DNA of 64,000 bases from assembly GCA_903838055.1 (NCBI GenBank), contig CAILWV010000057.1, positions 1 to 64,000 of the forward strand. The letters run 5' to 3'. Position numbers and translations under genes: made by a program. The number at the start of each line of letters is the position of its first letter. The stretch's first letter is position 1. The notes under the pieces are model-generated. The model made no database searches, had not been told where the DNA came from, and saw only the letters and a program-made list of their open reading frames with translations. Below are positions 41,034 through 51,454 of the stretch, piece after piece. The stretch comes from an uncultured Bacteroidota bacterium. Lineage in GTDB: Bacteria; Bacteroidota; Bacteroidia; Flavobacteriales; Flavobacteriaceae.

Positions 41034-42311
41034 TTACTTTTTCATCTCATCATCACGAAAAGCACGCTTCGTCTGTTCAATTTCACTACTGCTTATCCCT
41101 ACTTTTTTTGCAACTGTACGCCATTTTGCAATTTCTCGCTGCATATCATTTATGATTTTTTCCGCTTCGTCATTTTTTAGTTTGTAATGCTTTGCCGTTT
41201 CTAAGGCCAAAGCAATATCCTGTTCATTACTATTCTCCGATATATTTAATGTTAAGCCATTGCCCATTTCATTGGGATTCATATCATAGGCTGGTGATAA
41301 TTCCCAACCATTATTTGTAAGCATAAATCCGTGATTACGTAAATGGTCATCAGTATTTGAAACCAACATATTGAAAACTACTCTTCTCCACAGCTGTTCT
41401 AAATCTGCTTTCACCGATGCTCCTTGCTGAATGATAAAAGCAACGATATCCAAATAGCTTAACCCATCATGAAAATCTGCTCCATCTTGATATCCCAATA
41501 ATGTCATGGCAGATGCAAAGTGTATGCGTTTCTGTTTTATCCTATCAAATCGTTTAGATAAAAATGTATGGTGCTTTCCGGAAAATTGAAGTAGCCTTGC
41601 ATCGGGTACATGAATACCGCAAGCTTTAGCCAATTGATGCAATACCATTTCCCAAGCACCGGTGTTTTTATCATCTTTAGCACTTGGAAATTTTGCAATC
41701 CAAAGGTTGCCCTTTTCATCCAGTACACTGGCTTTAGGTCTTGCGCCGCCCAATGAAGAACCTGGGTCAATTAGCATGCTCAACCACTTAGTATATTCCG
41801 GGTCTTTAATGGCATCATCTTTTTCCAATTGCAAACTGGCAAATTCCAATTCTCGAAGCGATGTCCAAGGAGGTGTTGACATTTTCTTTTGGTTGTTCAT
41901 AAATTCACCCTCCTGTTCCAACTTAAATCGTAGTCCTCCCATTCGATGACCGTCAAAAACGCCTAATAAATAATCACTTTCAAAAAGTGTTTTTTCTTCA
42001 CGGCTTTCCAACTTAGCTTGCCATGCTTCTCTTCTCCGCATTAATAATCTTCCCCAACGGTCAGGCGCAGAATCTAGGAATACCCCAAAATTATTTTTTC
42101 CTTCAGGCAAATATTGTTTCCCCTTGTAAAGTCCTAGATTAGGGTCTAAATACAAGATAGTTTGGTTGGCACTGAGCCAAGCGTCATGGTATTCAAATGA
42201 AAAAATCTCTTTTCCCCTTACACGTTGTGCATTGAGTATTCCCATTAATTGAGGTGCTTCCATAGGTTCCCAATCGGCATATACCCAAATGATAGTTTCG
42301 TTCTTCTTCAT
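41034..42311 (-). CDS. hipA: HipA-type serine/threonine kinase toxin
   Basis: DSAPDRWGRLLM; DPGSSLGGARPKASV; NMLVSNTDDHLRNHGFM; LSPAYDMNP. Confidence 0.93.
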   Translation of the reverse strand: MKKNETIIWVYADWEPMEAPQLMGILNAQRVRGKEIFSFEYHDAWLSANQTILYLDPNLGLYKGKQYLPEGKNNFGVFLDSAPDRWGRLLMRRREAWQAKLESREEKTLFESDYLLGVFDGHRMGGLRFKLEQEGEFMNNQKKMSTPPWTSLRELEFASLQLEKDDAIKDPEYTKWLSMLIDPGSSLGGARPKASVLDEKGNLWIAKFPSAKDDKNTGAWEMVLHQLAKACGIHVPDARLLQFSGKHHTFLSKRFDRIKQKRIHFASAMTLLGYQDGADFHDGLSYLDIVAFIIQQGASVKADLEQLWRRVVFNMLVSNTDDHLRNHGFMLTNNGWELSPAYDMNPNEMGNGLTLNISENSNEQDIALALETAKHYKLKNDEAEKIINDMQREIAKWRTVAKKVGISSSEIEQTKRAFRDDEMKK

Positions 42312-42319
42312 AGTTTATT

Positions 42320-42628
42320 CTATTTTTTAGGGGCACGCTTTGCTGTTGTAATTCCGGCATCCTGCAATTTTCTACCCAACGGGTCATTAGCTGCTACCAT
42401 GGAAAGGTCTTTCTCCAAGCCGAGCACAAATAGCACTTGCAAGTAGCTGCCAATGGCAACGGTAGGAATTCCCTGTTCGATATTGTAAACTGTTTTTCTG
42501 CTTATGCCTGCTCGTTCTGCAACTTGCTCTGCACTAAATTTTCTACGCAGTCGCGCAAGCTGAATCTGCTCTCCTAATACATTTAAAACCTTGAGGTTTT
42601 TAGGTAATATTGCTGGTGCTGTTTTCAT
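42320..42628 (-). CDS. hipB: HipB-type XRE antitoxin
   Basis: XRE HTH (IQLARLRRKFSAEQVAERAGISRKTVYNIEQG) directly upstream of hipA. Confidence 0.85.
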   Translation of the reverse strand: MKTAPAILPKNLKVLNVLGEQIQLARLRRKFSAEQVAERAGISRKTVYNIEQGIPTVAIGSYLQVLFVLGLEKDLSMVAANDPLGRKLQDAGITTAKRAPKK

Positions 42629-42688
42629 ATAATGTGTCTTATAAAGCGCAAATATAAGATTATTTATCCTTTTTATGACACGTTATAA
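42629..42688 (-). promoter_or_regulatory. hipBA promoter with flanking inverted operators
   Basis: ATAATGTGTCTTATAA (42629-42644) and TTATGACACGTTATAA (42673-42688); minus-strand TATATTTG (42649-42656) lies between them. Confidence 0.55.
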
Positions 42689-42848
42689 TATTTTTTTTCA
42701 CAACGGCATTATTGTACTAATCATAAATCTCAGTAGTTATCCTTTAATACTACCATGAATTTTGAAAGCGAAATTTATAAGTATCTACAACAAACGATAA
42801 CTAAAAAAGCATTGAATTACTGCGACTTTACAGTTTGTTTTATTTTAC

Positions 42849-42871
42849 TATATTTGTCACTTCACAGACAA
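42849..42871 (+). promoter_or_regulatory. promoter/operator of the XRE regulator
   Basis: TATATTTG box (42849-42856) overlapping inverted repeat TTGTC-N8-GACAA (42854-42871). Confidence 0.45.
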
Positions 42872-42888
42872 GTCGATAAAAGAGAAGC

Positions 42889-43185
42889 ATGGAATACCTT
42901 TTTGGTAAAAAGATAAGAGCATTGAGAGAAGCACAGGGATTGTTGCAACGTCAGGTAGCTTATCATTTAGATATTGATTCGCCTATGCTTAGCAACATTG
43001 AGCGAGGCGACAGAAGAGCCAGGCGTGAATGGATTCCTAAATTGGCTAAGCTCTTAAATGTTAGCGAAGAAGAATTGCTCACCTTTTGGTTGGCAGATAA
43101 AGTATTTGATGTCGTGAATGATGAAAAAGTAGCCAAAGAAACGATTAAAACCGTGGCTAAAACAATTGGATTGAAGGCAGTATAA
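42889..43185 (+). CDS. XRE-family regulator (possible R-M controller protein)
   Basis: KKIRALREAQGLLQRQVAYHLDIDSPMLSNIERGDR. Confidence 0.85.
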   Translation: MEYLFGKKIRALREAQGLLQRQVAYHLDIDSPMLSNIERGDRRARREWIPKLAKLLNVSEEELLTFWLADKVFDVVNDEKVAKETIKTVAKTIGLKAV

Positions 43186-43260
43186 AACTAATTAACACGG
43201 AGAGTTAGGTACTTGAACCTACGGAGTTCTTCTCTTCGAGTATTTCAATAAAGAAAAAGC

Positions 43261-46200
43261 ATGACTAATAATTTTTTAAGTACAAAAGAATTGAAACCTA
43301 GAAAGGCGCTTAATAAAGCCTTCCTGAAAATGAAACCAAATAGAAGTGAAATTGAAAGTTTCAAATCTAATCTTATTACGTTACTTGATAGGACAAATGA
43401 TACTGAAAGTGAAGAGTTTCACAAAAATCTTGTCATCGACTTTTTAAAGAAAACTTATTATGACCCAAATCATTTTATAAATACTAAAGGTAGAAACGAC
43501 CTTGTTATTCATAATGGAAATAACGCTAGTAGCTCAGTTGGAGTAATTATAGAAGCTAAAAAACCGACCAACAAAGCAGAAATGATATCCACTAAAAAAC
43601 TCAACGCCAAAGCGTTTCAGGAATTAGTGCTTTACTATTTACGAGAAAGAATAACTCATAAAAACCTTGAAGTAAAATATCTTGTTGCTACCAACATAAA
43701 TGAATGGTTCATTTTTGACGCTACACTATTTGACAGACTTTTTGCTCAAAACAAAAACTTAGTAAAACAATTCAATGACTTTGAAGGCGGAAGATTGGCA
43801 GATACCAAAACAGATTTTTTCTACAAACAAATTGCGGAACCTTTCATTGGCGACATCAAAACAGAAATTGAATTTACCTATTTCGATTTACAAGAATATC
43901 AAAAACCCCTTCGGAATTCTGACAAGGCAGATGACACCAAGCTCATCGCTTTATTCAAACTACTTTCAGCTGAGCACCTTTTAAAACTTCCATTCACTAA
44001 CGACAGCAACAGCCTTGATAAAAGGTTTTACAGCGAGTTATTACATATCATTGGTCTGACGGAAACAAAAGATGGAAGTAAAAAACTAATAGAAAGAAAC
44101 AAGGAAGGAGAACGAAATTCGGGTAGCATACTTGAAGATGCTATCATCCAGCTCGACAGCTTAGACAAAATTAACCGATTAGATCGACCGAGCCAATTTG
44201 GAAGCAATCAACAAGAACGCTTATTTAACGTAGGACTTGAATTAAGCATTACTTGGATAAACAGAATTTTGTTTCTCAAATTACTAGAAGCCCAACTTAT
44301 AACTTATCACAAAGGTGACAAATCGTATTCGTTTTTAAGTTTAGATAAAATCAAAAACTATGATGACCTAAACAGCTTGTTTTTTCAGGTATTGGCACGC
44401 AAGTATGATGACAGAAACCAAGACGTAAAAAAAGCATTTGAAAAAGTGCCTTACTTAAATAGTTCGCTTTTTGAGCCAACAGAAATCGAGCAAGTAACTT
44501 TATTCATAAGCAATTTAAAAGATGACAAAACAATTCCAATTATTTCATCAACCGTTCTAAAAAATGACCAAGGAAAAAAACGAACAGGAAATTTAACAAC
44601 CTTAGAATATTTATTTGACTTCTTAAACGCTTACGACTTTACAAGCGAAGGTTCAGAAGAAATTCAAGAAGATAATAAATCACTCATTAACGCTTCTGTT
44701 CTAGGTTTAATCTTCGAGAAAATAAACGGTTACAAAGACGGTTCATTCTTTACTCCAGGTTTCATTACAATGTATATGTGTCGTGAAACTATTCGCAAAT
44801 CGGTGGTGCAAAAATTTAACGAAACAAAAGAATGGAATTGTTCAACCGTTGAAGAGCTTTACGATAAAATTGAAGACCGAAAAGAAGCCAACGAAATTGT
44901 AAACAGTATTAAAATTTGTGACCCTGCCGTTGGTTCTGGACATTTCTTAGTTTCGGCACTCAATGAAATGATTGCAGTAAAAAATGACTTGAAAATATTG
45001 CAAGACCGCACAGGAAAGCGATTAAAAGAATATCAGGTTGAAGTAGTAAATGATGAATTAATTGTAACAGACGAAGAAGGAGAACTATTCGAATACAATC
45101 CTACAAACAAAGAAAGTCAGCGGATACAAGAAACACTTTTTCACGAAAAGCAAACGATTATTGAAAATTGTCTTTTTGGTGTTGACATCAATCCAAACTC
45201 TGTAAAAATTTGCCGTTTACGTTTGTGGATTGAGTTATTGAAAAATGCTTATTACAAAAATGCCACAGAACTTGAAACACTTCCAAATATTGACATCAAT
45301 ATAAAATGTGGCAACTCATTAGTTAGCCGTTTTGCCATTGATGCTGATTTGAGCCAAGCACTTAAAAAAAGTAAGTGGTCAATTGACACATATCGAATAG
45401 CAGTTGACACCTACCGAAACGCTGAAAGCAAGGAACAGAAAAGAGAAATGGAAAAACTGATAGCCAATATTAAATCAGATTTCAAAAGCGAAATAGATAA
45501 CCCATTTAAAAAGAAAATTGCTGCAGCAAGAGGTAAGATAGACAATATAGCTACTGAAATAAATACAAAAAAAAACTGGGGTGATAAAGTTAACAAGCAA
45601 CTATTTAAGGATTTAGAAAAAGCAACAGTAAGTTTTAAAAAGCTAGAGACAGAAAGAGACGATATTGAAACAAATAAAATATTTGAAAATGCTTTCGAAT
45701 GGCGTTTTGAATTTCCTGAAGTTCTAGATGATGAAGGGGATTTTGTAGGTTTTGATGTGGTTATTGGAAATCCGCCTTATGGTATGATAATAGAAGATAA
45801 TGAAATGAAAAAATATTTTTCCTCCAAATTTGTTTCCTCTGAAGGTAAGCACGAAATATTTAAATACTTCATTGAATTTAGCTTTACAATATTAAAATCA
45901 AAAGGATTAGTTACATTAATTACACCTGACACTTGGTTGCAACTTGGATATTTTAATAAACTGCGTGAGTATATTTTTAATAATTTAAATTTCATTTCCA
46001 CAACTGAACCTTTATATAATGTTTTTGAAGAAGCAACAGTAGATACTTTGATATTTACAATAAAAAAGGAAACTATAGTAGAACCAAAAGTTAAACTTTA
46101 TAATGGGTCATTAGATTTTGTGAATCTAATAGAACCAATAAATAACATACTTTATACTAAAACTGTTCCTAGTTTAATTATGAAAATTGAAAAGAATTCA

Positions 46201-46848
46201 AAATTAATACTTGGAGACTTTACAGAAATATGGCAAGGTTTAATTGCGTATGGAGAAAAATCTCAGGAAAGAATTTGGACTTCAAATAATAAAGATTCTG
46301 AGTTTCATAGGAAGCTACTATTTGGTGGTGAAATTTCAAAATATTCAATTAATTGGAAGGGAGAATATTTAAAATATGGAGAATGGCTGCACAGACCACG
46401 ACCAAGCTATATATTTGACAAGCCGAAAATCTTAGTCCAGCGAATTAGAAATCCAAAGCTTAAAACAAGACTAGTATGTGCAATAGATACTGAAAAATTA
46501 ATTAATGGCACTGGACTTTCTAATATTTTAATTGATGAAATAAAGAATGTTGAACTTAATCTTAATATTGAATTTATTCTTGGAATTATCAATTCGAAAT
46601 TGATAAATTATTGGTTTAGTTTTTATTTTACTGATGTCAATATTAAACCTGAACAACTTAGGAAAATACCATTTGTTATTAACTCAAGTACTATTAATGA
46701 AATTACAACGATTGTTAACTTAATTATAGAATCAAAAAAACAAAACCAAAAATCTGATACAACGAACTTAGAATCCCAAATTGACCAATTGATTTACCAA
46801 CTTTACGACCTTACAGAGGAAGAAATACAATTTATTGAATCTAAATGA
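43261..46848 (+). CDS. type IIG-like restriction-modification protein (Eco57I-like N6 adenine methylase with N-terminal nuclease)
   Basis: DPAVGSGHFLVSALNEM and IGNPPYGM methylase motifs; N-terminal GVIIEAKKPT nuclease-like motif. Confidence 0.9.
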   Translation: MTNNFLSTKELKPRKALNKAFLKMKPNRSEIESFKSNLITLLDRTNDTESEEFHKNLVIDFLKKTYYDPNHFINTKGRNDLVIHNGNNASSSVGVIIEAKKPTNKAEMISTKKLNAKAFQELVLYYLRERITHKNLEVKYLVATNINEWFIFDATLFDRLFAQNKNLVKQFNDFEGGRLADTKTDFFYKQIAEPFIGDIKTEIEFTYFDLQEYQKPLRNSDKADDTKLIALFKLLSAEHLLKLPFTNDSNSLDKRFYSELLHIIGLTETKDGSKKLIERNKEGERNSGSILEDAIIQLDSLDKINRLDRPSQFGSNQQERLFNVGLELSITWINRILFLKLLEAQLITYHKGDKSYSFLSLDKIKNYDDLNSLFFQVLARKYDDRNQDVKKAFEKVPYLNSSLFEPTEIEQVTLFISNLKDDKTIPIISSTVLKNDQGKKRTGNLTTLEYLFDFLNAYDFTSEGSEEIQEDNKSLINASVLGLIFEKINGYKDGSFFTPGFITMYMCRETIRKSVVQKFNETKEWNCSTVEELYDKIEDRKEANEIVNSIKICDPAVGSGHFLVSALNEMIAVKNDLKILQDRTGKRLKEYQVEVVNDELIVTDEEGELFEYNPTNKESQRIQETLFHEKQTIIENCLFGVDINPNSVKICRLRLWIELLKNAYYKNATELETLPNIDINIKCGNSLVSRFAIDADLSQALKKSKWSIDTYRIAVDTYRNAESKEQKREMEKLIANIKSDFKSEIDNPFKKKIAAARGKIDNIATEINTKKNWGDKVNKQLFKDLEKATVSFKKLETERDDIETNKIFENAFEWRFEFPEVLDDEGDFVGFDVVIGNPPYGMIIEDNEMKKYFSSKFVSSEGKHEIFKYFIEFSFTILKSKGLVTLITPDTWLQLGYFNKLREYIFNNLNFISTTEPLYNVFEEATVDTLIFTIKKETIVEPKVKLYNGSLDFVNLIEPINNILYTKTVPSLIMKIEKNSKLILGDFTEIWQGLIAYGEKSQERIWTSNNKDSEFHRKLLFGGEISKYSINWKGEYLKYGEWLHRPRPSYIFDKPKILVQRIRNPKLKTRLVCAIDTEKLINGTGLSNILIDEIKNVELNLNIEFILGIINSKLINYWFSFYFTDVNIKPEQLRKIPFVINSSTINEITTIVNLIIESKKQNQKSDTTNLESQIDQLIYQLYDLTEEEIQFIESK

Positions 46849-47438
46849 AAACCTTGATAGAGCATGTTGTTGGATACATGTTAAAGGTTATTAAGTCTGG
46901 TATTAATATTAAAAAAAACACAAAAGAGTTTAACGCCATTAAACATGGCGATTATAAATGTTTCATGAAGTTAATTAGGACACCTATCCCATTTATGGTA
47001 AAATATGTTTCCGGCAAAATAACTGCAGAAGAAAACAATCCTAACTACGATTGTGATTTTGAAGGTCTATTAAAAAGTGGTTCTGCATTGAAATTATTTT
47101 ATAAAAAGTGCTTCAATCATTATGGTAATATTATTGATTCTGATATTTCTGATGACAATTTCGCGAAATTAGTAACATTTGAAATTGCTATTAGAATGCA
47201 TGCAAACAACAATTTATTATTAAATAAAAGTGTCAGAACTGATTTAGTAGATATTATTCCAATTTTATGTAAGCATAAAAATATCCCTTCAAACGAAGTT
47301 GAAATACTTCAGAAAGGGAGAATATTTTTAAATATGGTAAAACATAATAAAGCTCAGTTTTCATCTTGGCAAATAGGAATTGAAAATTTTGAAAAATCTT
47401 ACCATATCCTCGAAAAGTACTCAATTTTAATTGTTTAA
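46845..47438 (+). CDS. unknown protein translationally coupled to the type IIG R-M gene
   Basis: Start overlaps the upstream stop (ATGA); 197 aa with no recognised motif. Confidence 0.6.
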   Translation: MKTLIEHVVGYMLKVIKSGINIKKNTKEFNAIKHGDYKCFMKLIRTPIPFMVKYVSGKITAEENNPNYDCDFEGLLKSGSALKLFYKKCFNHYGNIIDSDISDDNFAKLVTFEIAIRMHANNNLLLNKSVRTDLVDIIPILCKHKNIPSNEVEILQKGRIFLNMVKHNKAQFSSWQIGIENFEKSYHILEKYSILIV

Positions 47439-47520
47439 AAGTTAAATACAGTAAACAATTAATTATGTTATTGTAAATCCCACGGAATCATCGCAACCTA
47501 ACGGCAATTCCGTAGTAAAA

Positions 47521-48273
47521 TCAACTGAAAAAATCGGAATTTTCTAAATTTTCTAGGAATTCTATGGAATCGTCATCGTATTCGTAGGAAACAATGATAT
47601 CACTGTCCTCATCATCTTCGTCTTGTTCTTCTAAAGCGTTTTCAAGAACTTCATCGAGTATTTCCATTAACGATTTTAAATAATAATGTCCCAGGTGCGA
47701 TTCTGTATCAATGCCATATACAGCCATGTGTTGCTTAATTTGTTCCCATAGTTTAGCCAGCACTTTATGATGCCTTTTAAAAGTAGCCAAATCCATTTCT
47801 ATTTCTTCATAATCAAAATCAGATAAGAGGGCACGCTCCTTTTCAATCCATATTTTTAAGCCGTGATTAATTTTTCGTTCTTCCATTTGTTGCTGCCTTG
47901 CCAGTGCATCTTTTTCCAGGTGCCTTAATTCTATTTCACGTTTGCGAAGCTCCAGCTCTTTATCTTGCTGCGCCAGTTTACGCATTTCAAGTTCATGTTC
48001 TAATTGCAGTTTCTTCAATGCAATTTCTTTTTCAAATCGGAATTGGTCGTTGTTGTTTTCCATATTGTTTTTATTTTTTGATGATACATGTTGTTTTGTA
48101 TTCGTGGCTTTGGCAATAAGGTCAATGGGCAATGCATTGCCTCCATTGCCTGATTGTCCATTAAGCCAACGAAACACTTGGCTTTTACTTATAGCAAGTT
48201 CCGCAGCAATTTGTCGGATGCTATAGCCTTGTTTTTGTAGTTCTTTTGCTTTGGTTAATAAATCTTGATTCAT
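47521..48273 (-). CDS. HTH protein with charged coiled coil
   Basis: AKELQKQGYSIRQIAAELAISKSQVFRWLNGQ followed by Glu/Lys-rich helix. Confidence 0.7.
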   Translation of the reverse strand: MNQDLLTKAKELQKQGYSIRQIAAELAISKSQVFRWLNGQSGNGGNALPIDLIAKATNTKQHVSSKNKNNMENNNDQFRFEKEIALKKLQLEHELEMRKLAQQDKELELRKREIELRHLEKDALARQQQMEERKINHGLKIWIEKERALLSDFDYEEIEMDLATFKRHHKVLAKLWEQIKQHMAVYGIDTESHLGHYYLKSLMEILDEVLENALEEQDEDDEDSDIIVSYEYDDDSIEFLENLENSDFFS

Positions 48274-48300
48274 ATTTTGTAAGGATATTATTGGTTGAAA

Positions 48301-48332
48301 TGCTCATATACTCAAATGCTCAAATGCTCATC
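48301..48332 (-). repeat. 8-bp tandem iteron array (4 copies), inverted relative to 40547-40578
   Basis: TGCTCATA TACTCAAA TGCTCAAA TGCTCATC; reverse complement GATGAGCA TTTGAGCA TTTGAGTA TATGAGCA. Confidence 0.75.
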
Positions 48333-49706
48333 GGTATTATTTTGAGCATCTTTCTTCTTGTATTTTCCGTGACCAATGCGCTCAAATGGCCCGTTGGATA
48401 GATACCGAGTAAGTGTTGCCGTTGAAATATCTATGCTATCGCCAATTTCATTAGCTTCTTTTCTTGTAAATGTATCAGGCAACATTTCAAGGATGAATTC
48501 CAGTTTTCTAAATTTGATAATTTCATTACTCATACCTGGCATTTCTGCCATGTGCTTTGAGCTATTGCTTATTAAATTTTTAGCAATGTTTAAGGCTACC
48601 TCAAAATCATTCTCATGAATTTCCATAGGCGCACCTGGTATTTTATTTTCATCAATGAAATTTCGCAAGCAGGTTAATACCATAGATATTCTAAAACAAA
48701 TTAGCCCTGTACGGTGCAAGGATGCTAAAATTTTATCTCCTGTATCAGCAAAGTACTTATTAAGTAAAGATGTAAACTGCATTTGAAACTGCAACTGAAA
48801 TTCCTTGGGTAGGCTACATTCAAATGCTGTCCCCAAACGATTGAGCATTTCGTATAAAACAAAAATGCGCTGTCCCAAATCCATAAATTCCTGTCCCGGT
48901 ACTGTCCCTCTGCGTTCAAACACATCCCGAAACATCGGTACACTTTTCATAGAGTAATACATAAAGCGACTAAACAATCCATTTTCTGCATCAGGTATCA
49001 AGCGTTTTAACTGTCCCTGTGTGCCGGTAAGAAAAACAGAAAGCTTTGGTGTTTCTAATGAAATATATTCCTTGTTGGTTTTACGTTGTATCTCTACCGG
49101 CTCGTGGTGAAAAGAACAACGCAATACATCACTAAAATTTCCCCAGTCCTGCGTGAGTGAATTGCTTAAGGTATCTGCCTCTGTGCTAAATAATATACCC
49201 GAGCCATTATTTTCGTTTAGGGTTTGTACAAATGAGCTTGCACTATTATTGGCAGGTATCAAAAGCATTTTACTGGGAGGTGGCGGTATAGTGGTTTCAG
49301 CCTGTTCTTTTTCTTTACGCTGACTATTTACCTTTTGTTCGTATTCCTCCTGCAGTCGTTTTGTTTCTTCTCTTTTTGCTTTATGAATGGGAGCTGCCAA
49401 AAAACGCACGAAATTCAATATCCCTTTACCAGCTCCTGCCGGTGCATCTATAAAAGCATACAAGTTTGGGAACACAATACGGTTATCATAAATACCACTC
49501 ACATTGGGTAAGCATCCTGATATGATTGTTAGCGCACCCAATAAGATAACATCACGCTCTTGCTTATTAGATGCAGCAATAAACAGGGGCTTTAAACACA
49601 AAGGGATGACTTCAAAAATAGCATCATCAAAATTTAAGTTTGCTTTTTCGGCCTCACTGGGTAAGTAATAATCTGTTTCTTCTGTTTTTTGTTGCCAATG
49701 GTTCAT
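48312..49706 (-). CDS. DUF3987 / YfjI-like (replication-associated) protein
   Basis: PAGAGKGILNFVRFLAAPI Walker-A-like; typical of Bacteroidetes mobile elements. Confidence 0.8.
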   Translation of the reverse strand: MNHWQQKTEETDYYLPSEAEKANLNFDDAIFEVIPLCLKPLFIAASNKQERDVILLGALTIISGCLPNVSGIYDNRIVFPNLYAFIDAPAGAGKGILNFVRFLAAPIHKAKREETKRLQEEYEQKVNSQRKEKEQAETTIPPPPSKMLLIPANNSASSFVQTLNENNGSGILFSTEADTLSNSLTQDWGNFSDVLRCSFHHEPVEIQRKTNKEYISLETPKLSVFLTGTQGQLKRLIPDAENGLFSRFMYYSMKSVPMFRDVFERRGTVPGQEFMDLGQRIFVLYEMLNRLGTAFECSLPKEFQLQFQMQFTSLLNKYFADTGDKILASLHRTGLICFRISMVLTCLRNFIDENKIPGAPMEIHENDFEVALNIAKNLISNSSKHMAEMPGMSNEIIKFRKLEFILEMLPDTFTRKEANEIGDSIDISTATLTRYLSNGPFERIGHGKYKKKDAQNNTDEHLSI

Positions 49707-50053
49707 CGTTTAATAGGATTTTGGCGAACAAAATTTCTGGCATCTTCTTGCATCCTACTTGTCTGCTCATGTTTACCGGAATTTAACCATTCTTCTAAAT
49801 CACCTCTACGAAACAAAATCTTCTTTCCATTTTTATAAAAGGGAATTTTCCTTCTACTGGTCATGGAGTATAAAGTTTGTTTGGCAAGGTGCAGAAATTC
49901 GGCTGCCTGATCGGCATTCATAACTTCGGCTTTTACAGATTGCTCTGCTTGCTCTGTGTGTGCAGATTCTTGATGTTGCACAAGTGCTGTTTGTACAGCT
50001 TCATTCACCAACTCTTTGATGAATGCCTGGAAATGGGTAATACTTTCTGTCAT
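49703..50053 (-). CDS. excisionase-like helix-turn-helix protein
   Basis: VMNADQAAEFLHLAKQTLYSMTSRRKIPFYKNGKKILFRRGDLEEWL. Confidence 0.85.
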   Translation of the reverse strand: MTESITHFQAFIKELVNEAVQTALVQHQESAHTEQAEQSVKAEVMNADQAAEFLHLAKQTLYSMTSRRKIPFYKNGKKILFRRGDLEEWLNSGKHEQTSRMQEDARNFVRQNPIKR

Positions 50054-50309
50054 AATTATTTTATTTACCCTTCATACTTCAAAAAGAAAGCCGTGCCATG
50101 TTTTTATCTTTGCTATCAGTTGCTTATCCTTTTTTTGATTGCACAGCACTGCAATAAAATTCTCAGTTCATTACATAAATCGGACAATTCAATTTGTAAT
50201 TATTTTTATGTTATTGCGCAACGTTCGGAAACGCTGCGCAAATTATAGCAACTCAAAAAATACTTTATAGCACATTGATATTCAGACTTTTTGACACTGA
50301 CAACTTTAT

Positions 50310-51452
50310 CTATTGTCCGCTTTTTCTGTCAGTATTAATGCCAAGTTTGATGCTCTTCATTGCTTTGGTTTTCGTTGTATCCATCACCTTACCATAAATC
50401 TGTGTGGTGTGTATGTGTTTGTGTCCAAGTAATTTTGAAACGGTATAAATATCGGTTCCTTCCGCTAGTTGTAACGTTGCAAACGTGTGGCGGAAATTAT
50501 GAAAAGTTATTTTCTTTCGGATACCTGCGCTTTGCAACCAACGATTCAAATGGGCATAGTCGCTTTGAAAATTATAATCACCAAAAATTCTTTCGCTGCT
50601 TTCTTCATAATCACCTAGTAAACCTAATGCTTCGTCTGATATAGGCAAGGTTTCAATGCCCTTGGTTTTGCTTTGTGTGAAGCGAATAAAATAGCCCAAG
50701 TTTTCGGAGTGTTGAATTTGGTCACCACGAAGTTTAGTAACATCACCCAGTCGCAATCCTGTGAGTGCAGAAAACATACAAGTACGTTTGAGTAAATCAG
50801 ATTCAGCCTGCGTATTGTACAATTTCAAAAGTTCCTCTTTGGTCAAAAACTCTCTATAAGTTTCCGGTTGTTGAATGCCTTTCACGGCATCAAATGGGTT
50901 GCTAATCATGTGACCATATACCATGGATTCCCGAACCGTTGCTCTGAGCTTGTTGAAATAAGTGTAACACGAGCTTTGAGAGATGCGCATTTTGGGTGAA
51001 TTGATGCGCGTGGCTTTTTTCTCTAAAAACTCTTTGTATTCATTAATAAATTGTGGAGTGATATCACCAAAGTTGCATTGACCCTTACAAAATTGAACAA
51101 AGGTTTTATAGGATGCAACCCAACCACCATGGGTATTTGGATTGCCAATCCATTTATCCATTTGCTTTTCATAGAAAGGCAGGAAATCATCAAACTGTGA
51201 ACTACGTTTGATGCCGAACTTTCCTGCCAACCTATCTAATTGCCTGTTGGCTGCAATGGATCGGGCTAGTGTTTCAATATCTTTATTGTGGCGTTTTTCC
51301 ACTTCATCTCTTGGTGGGTTATACATAAACATATTTAGGTATTCCCAACGGGTAATTTTTCCACTCTCTGGATGAATAATGGGTGGGTAGTGGTCAAGAT
51401 ATAGGCTAATCTTACCGGTGCGCAGCATGCGCTTTCTCAATGTAACTCTCAT
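50310..51452 (-). CDS. tyrosine recombinase / site-specific integrase
   Basis: FSALTGLRLGDVTKLR; HNFRHTFATLQLAEG; LGHKHIHTTQIYGKV. Confidence 0.97.
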   Translation of the reverse strand: MRVTLRKRMLRTGKISLYLDHYPPIIHPESGKITRWEYLNMFMYNPPRDEVEKRHNKDIETLARSIAANRQLDRLAGKFGIKRSSQFDDFLPFYEKQMDKWIGNPNTHGGWVASYKTFVQFCKGQCNFGDITPQFINEYKEFLEKKATRINSPKMRISQSSCYTYFNKLRATVRESMVYGHMISNPFDAVKGIQQPETYREFLTKEELLKLYNTQAESDLLKRTCMFSALTGLRLGDVTKLRGDQIQHSENLGYFIRFTQSKTKGIETLPISDEALGLLGDYEESSERIFGDYNFQSDYAHLNRWLQSAGIRKKITFHNFRHTFATLQLAEGTDIYTVSKLLGHKHIHTTQIYGKVMDTTKTKAMKSIKLGINTDRKSGQ

Positions 51453-51454
51453 AT

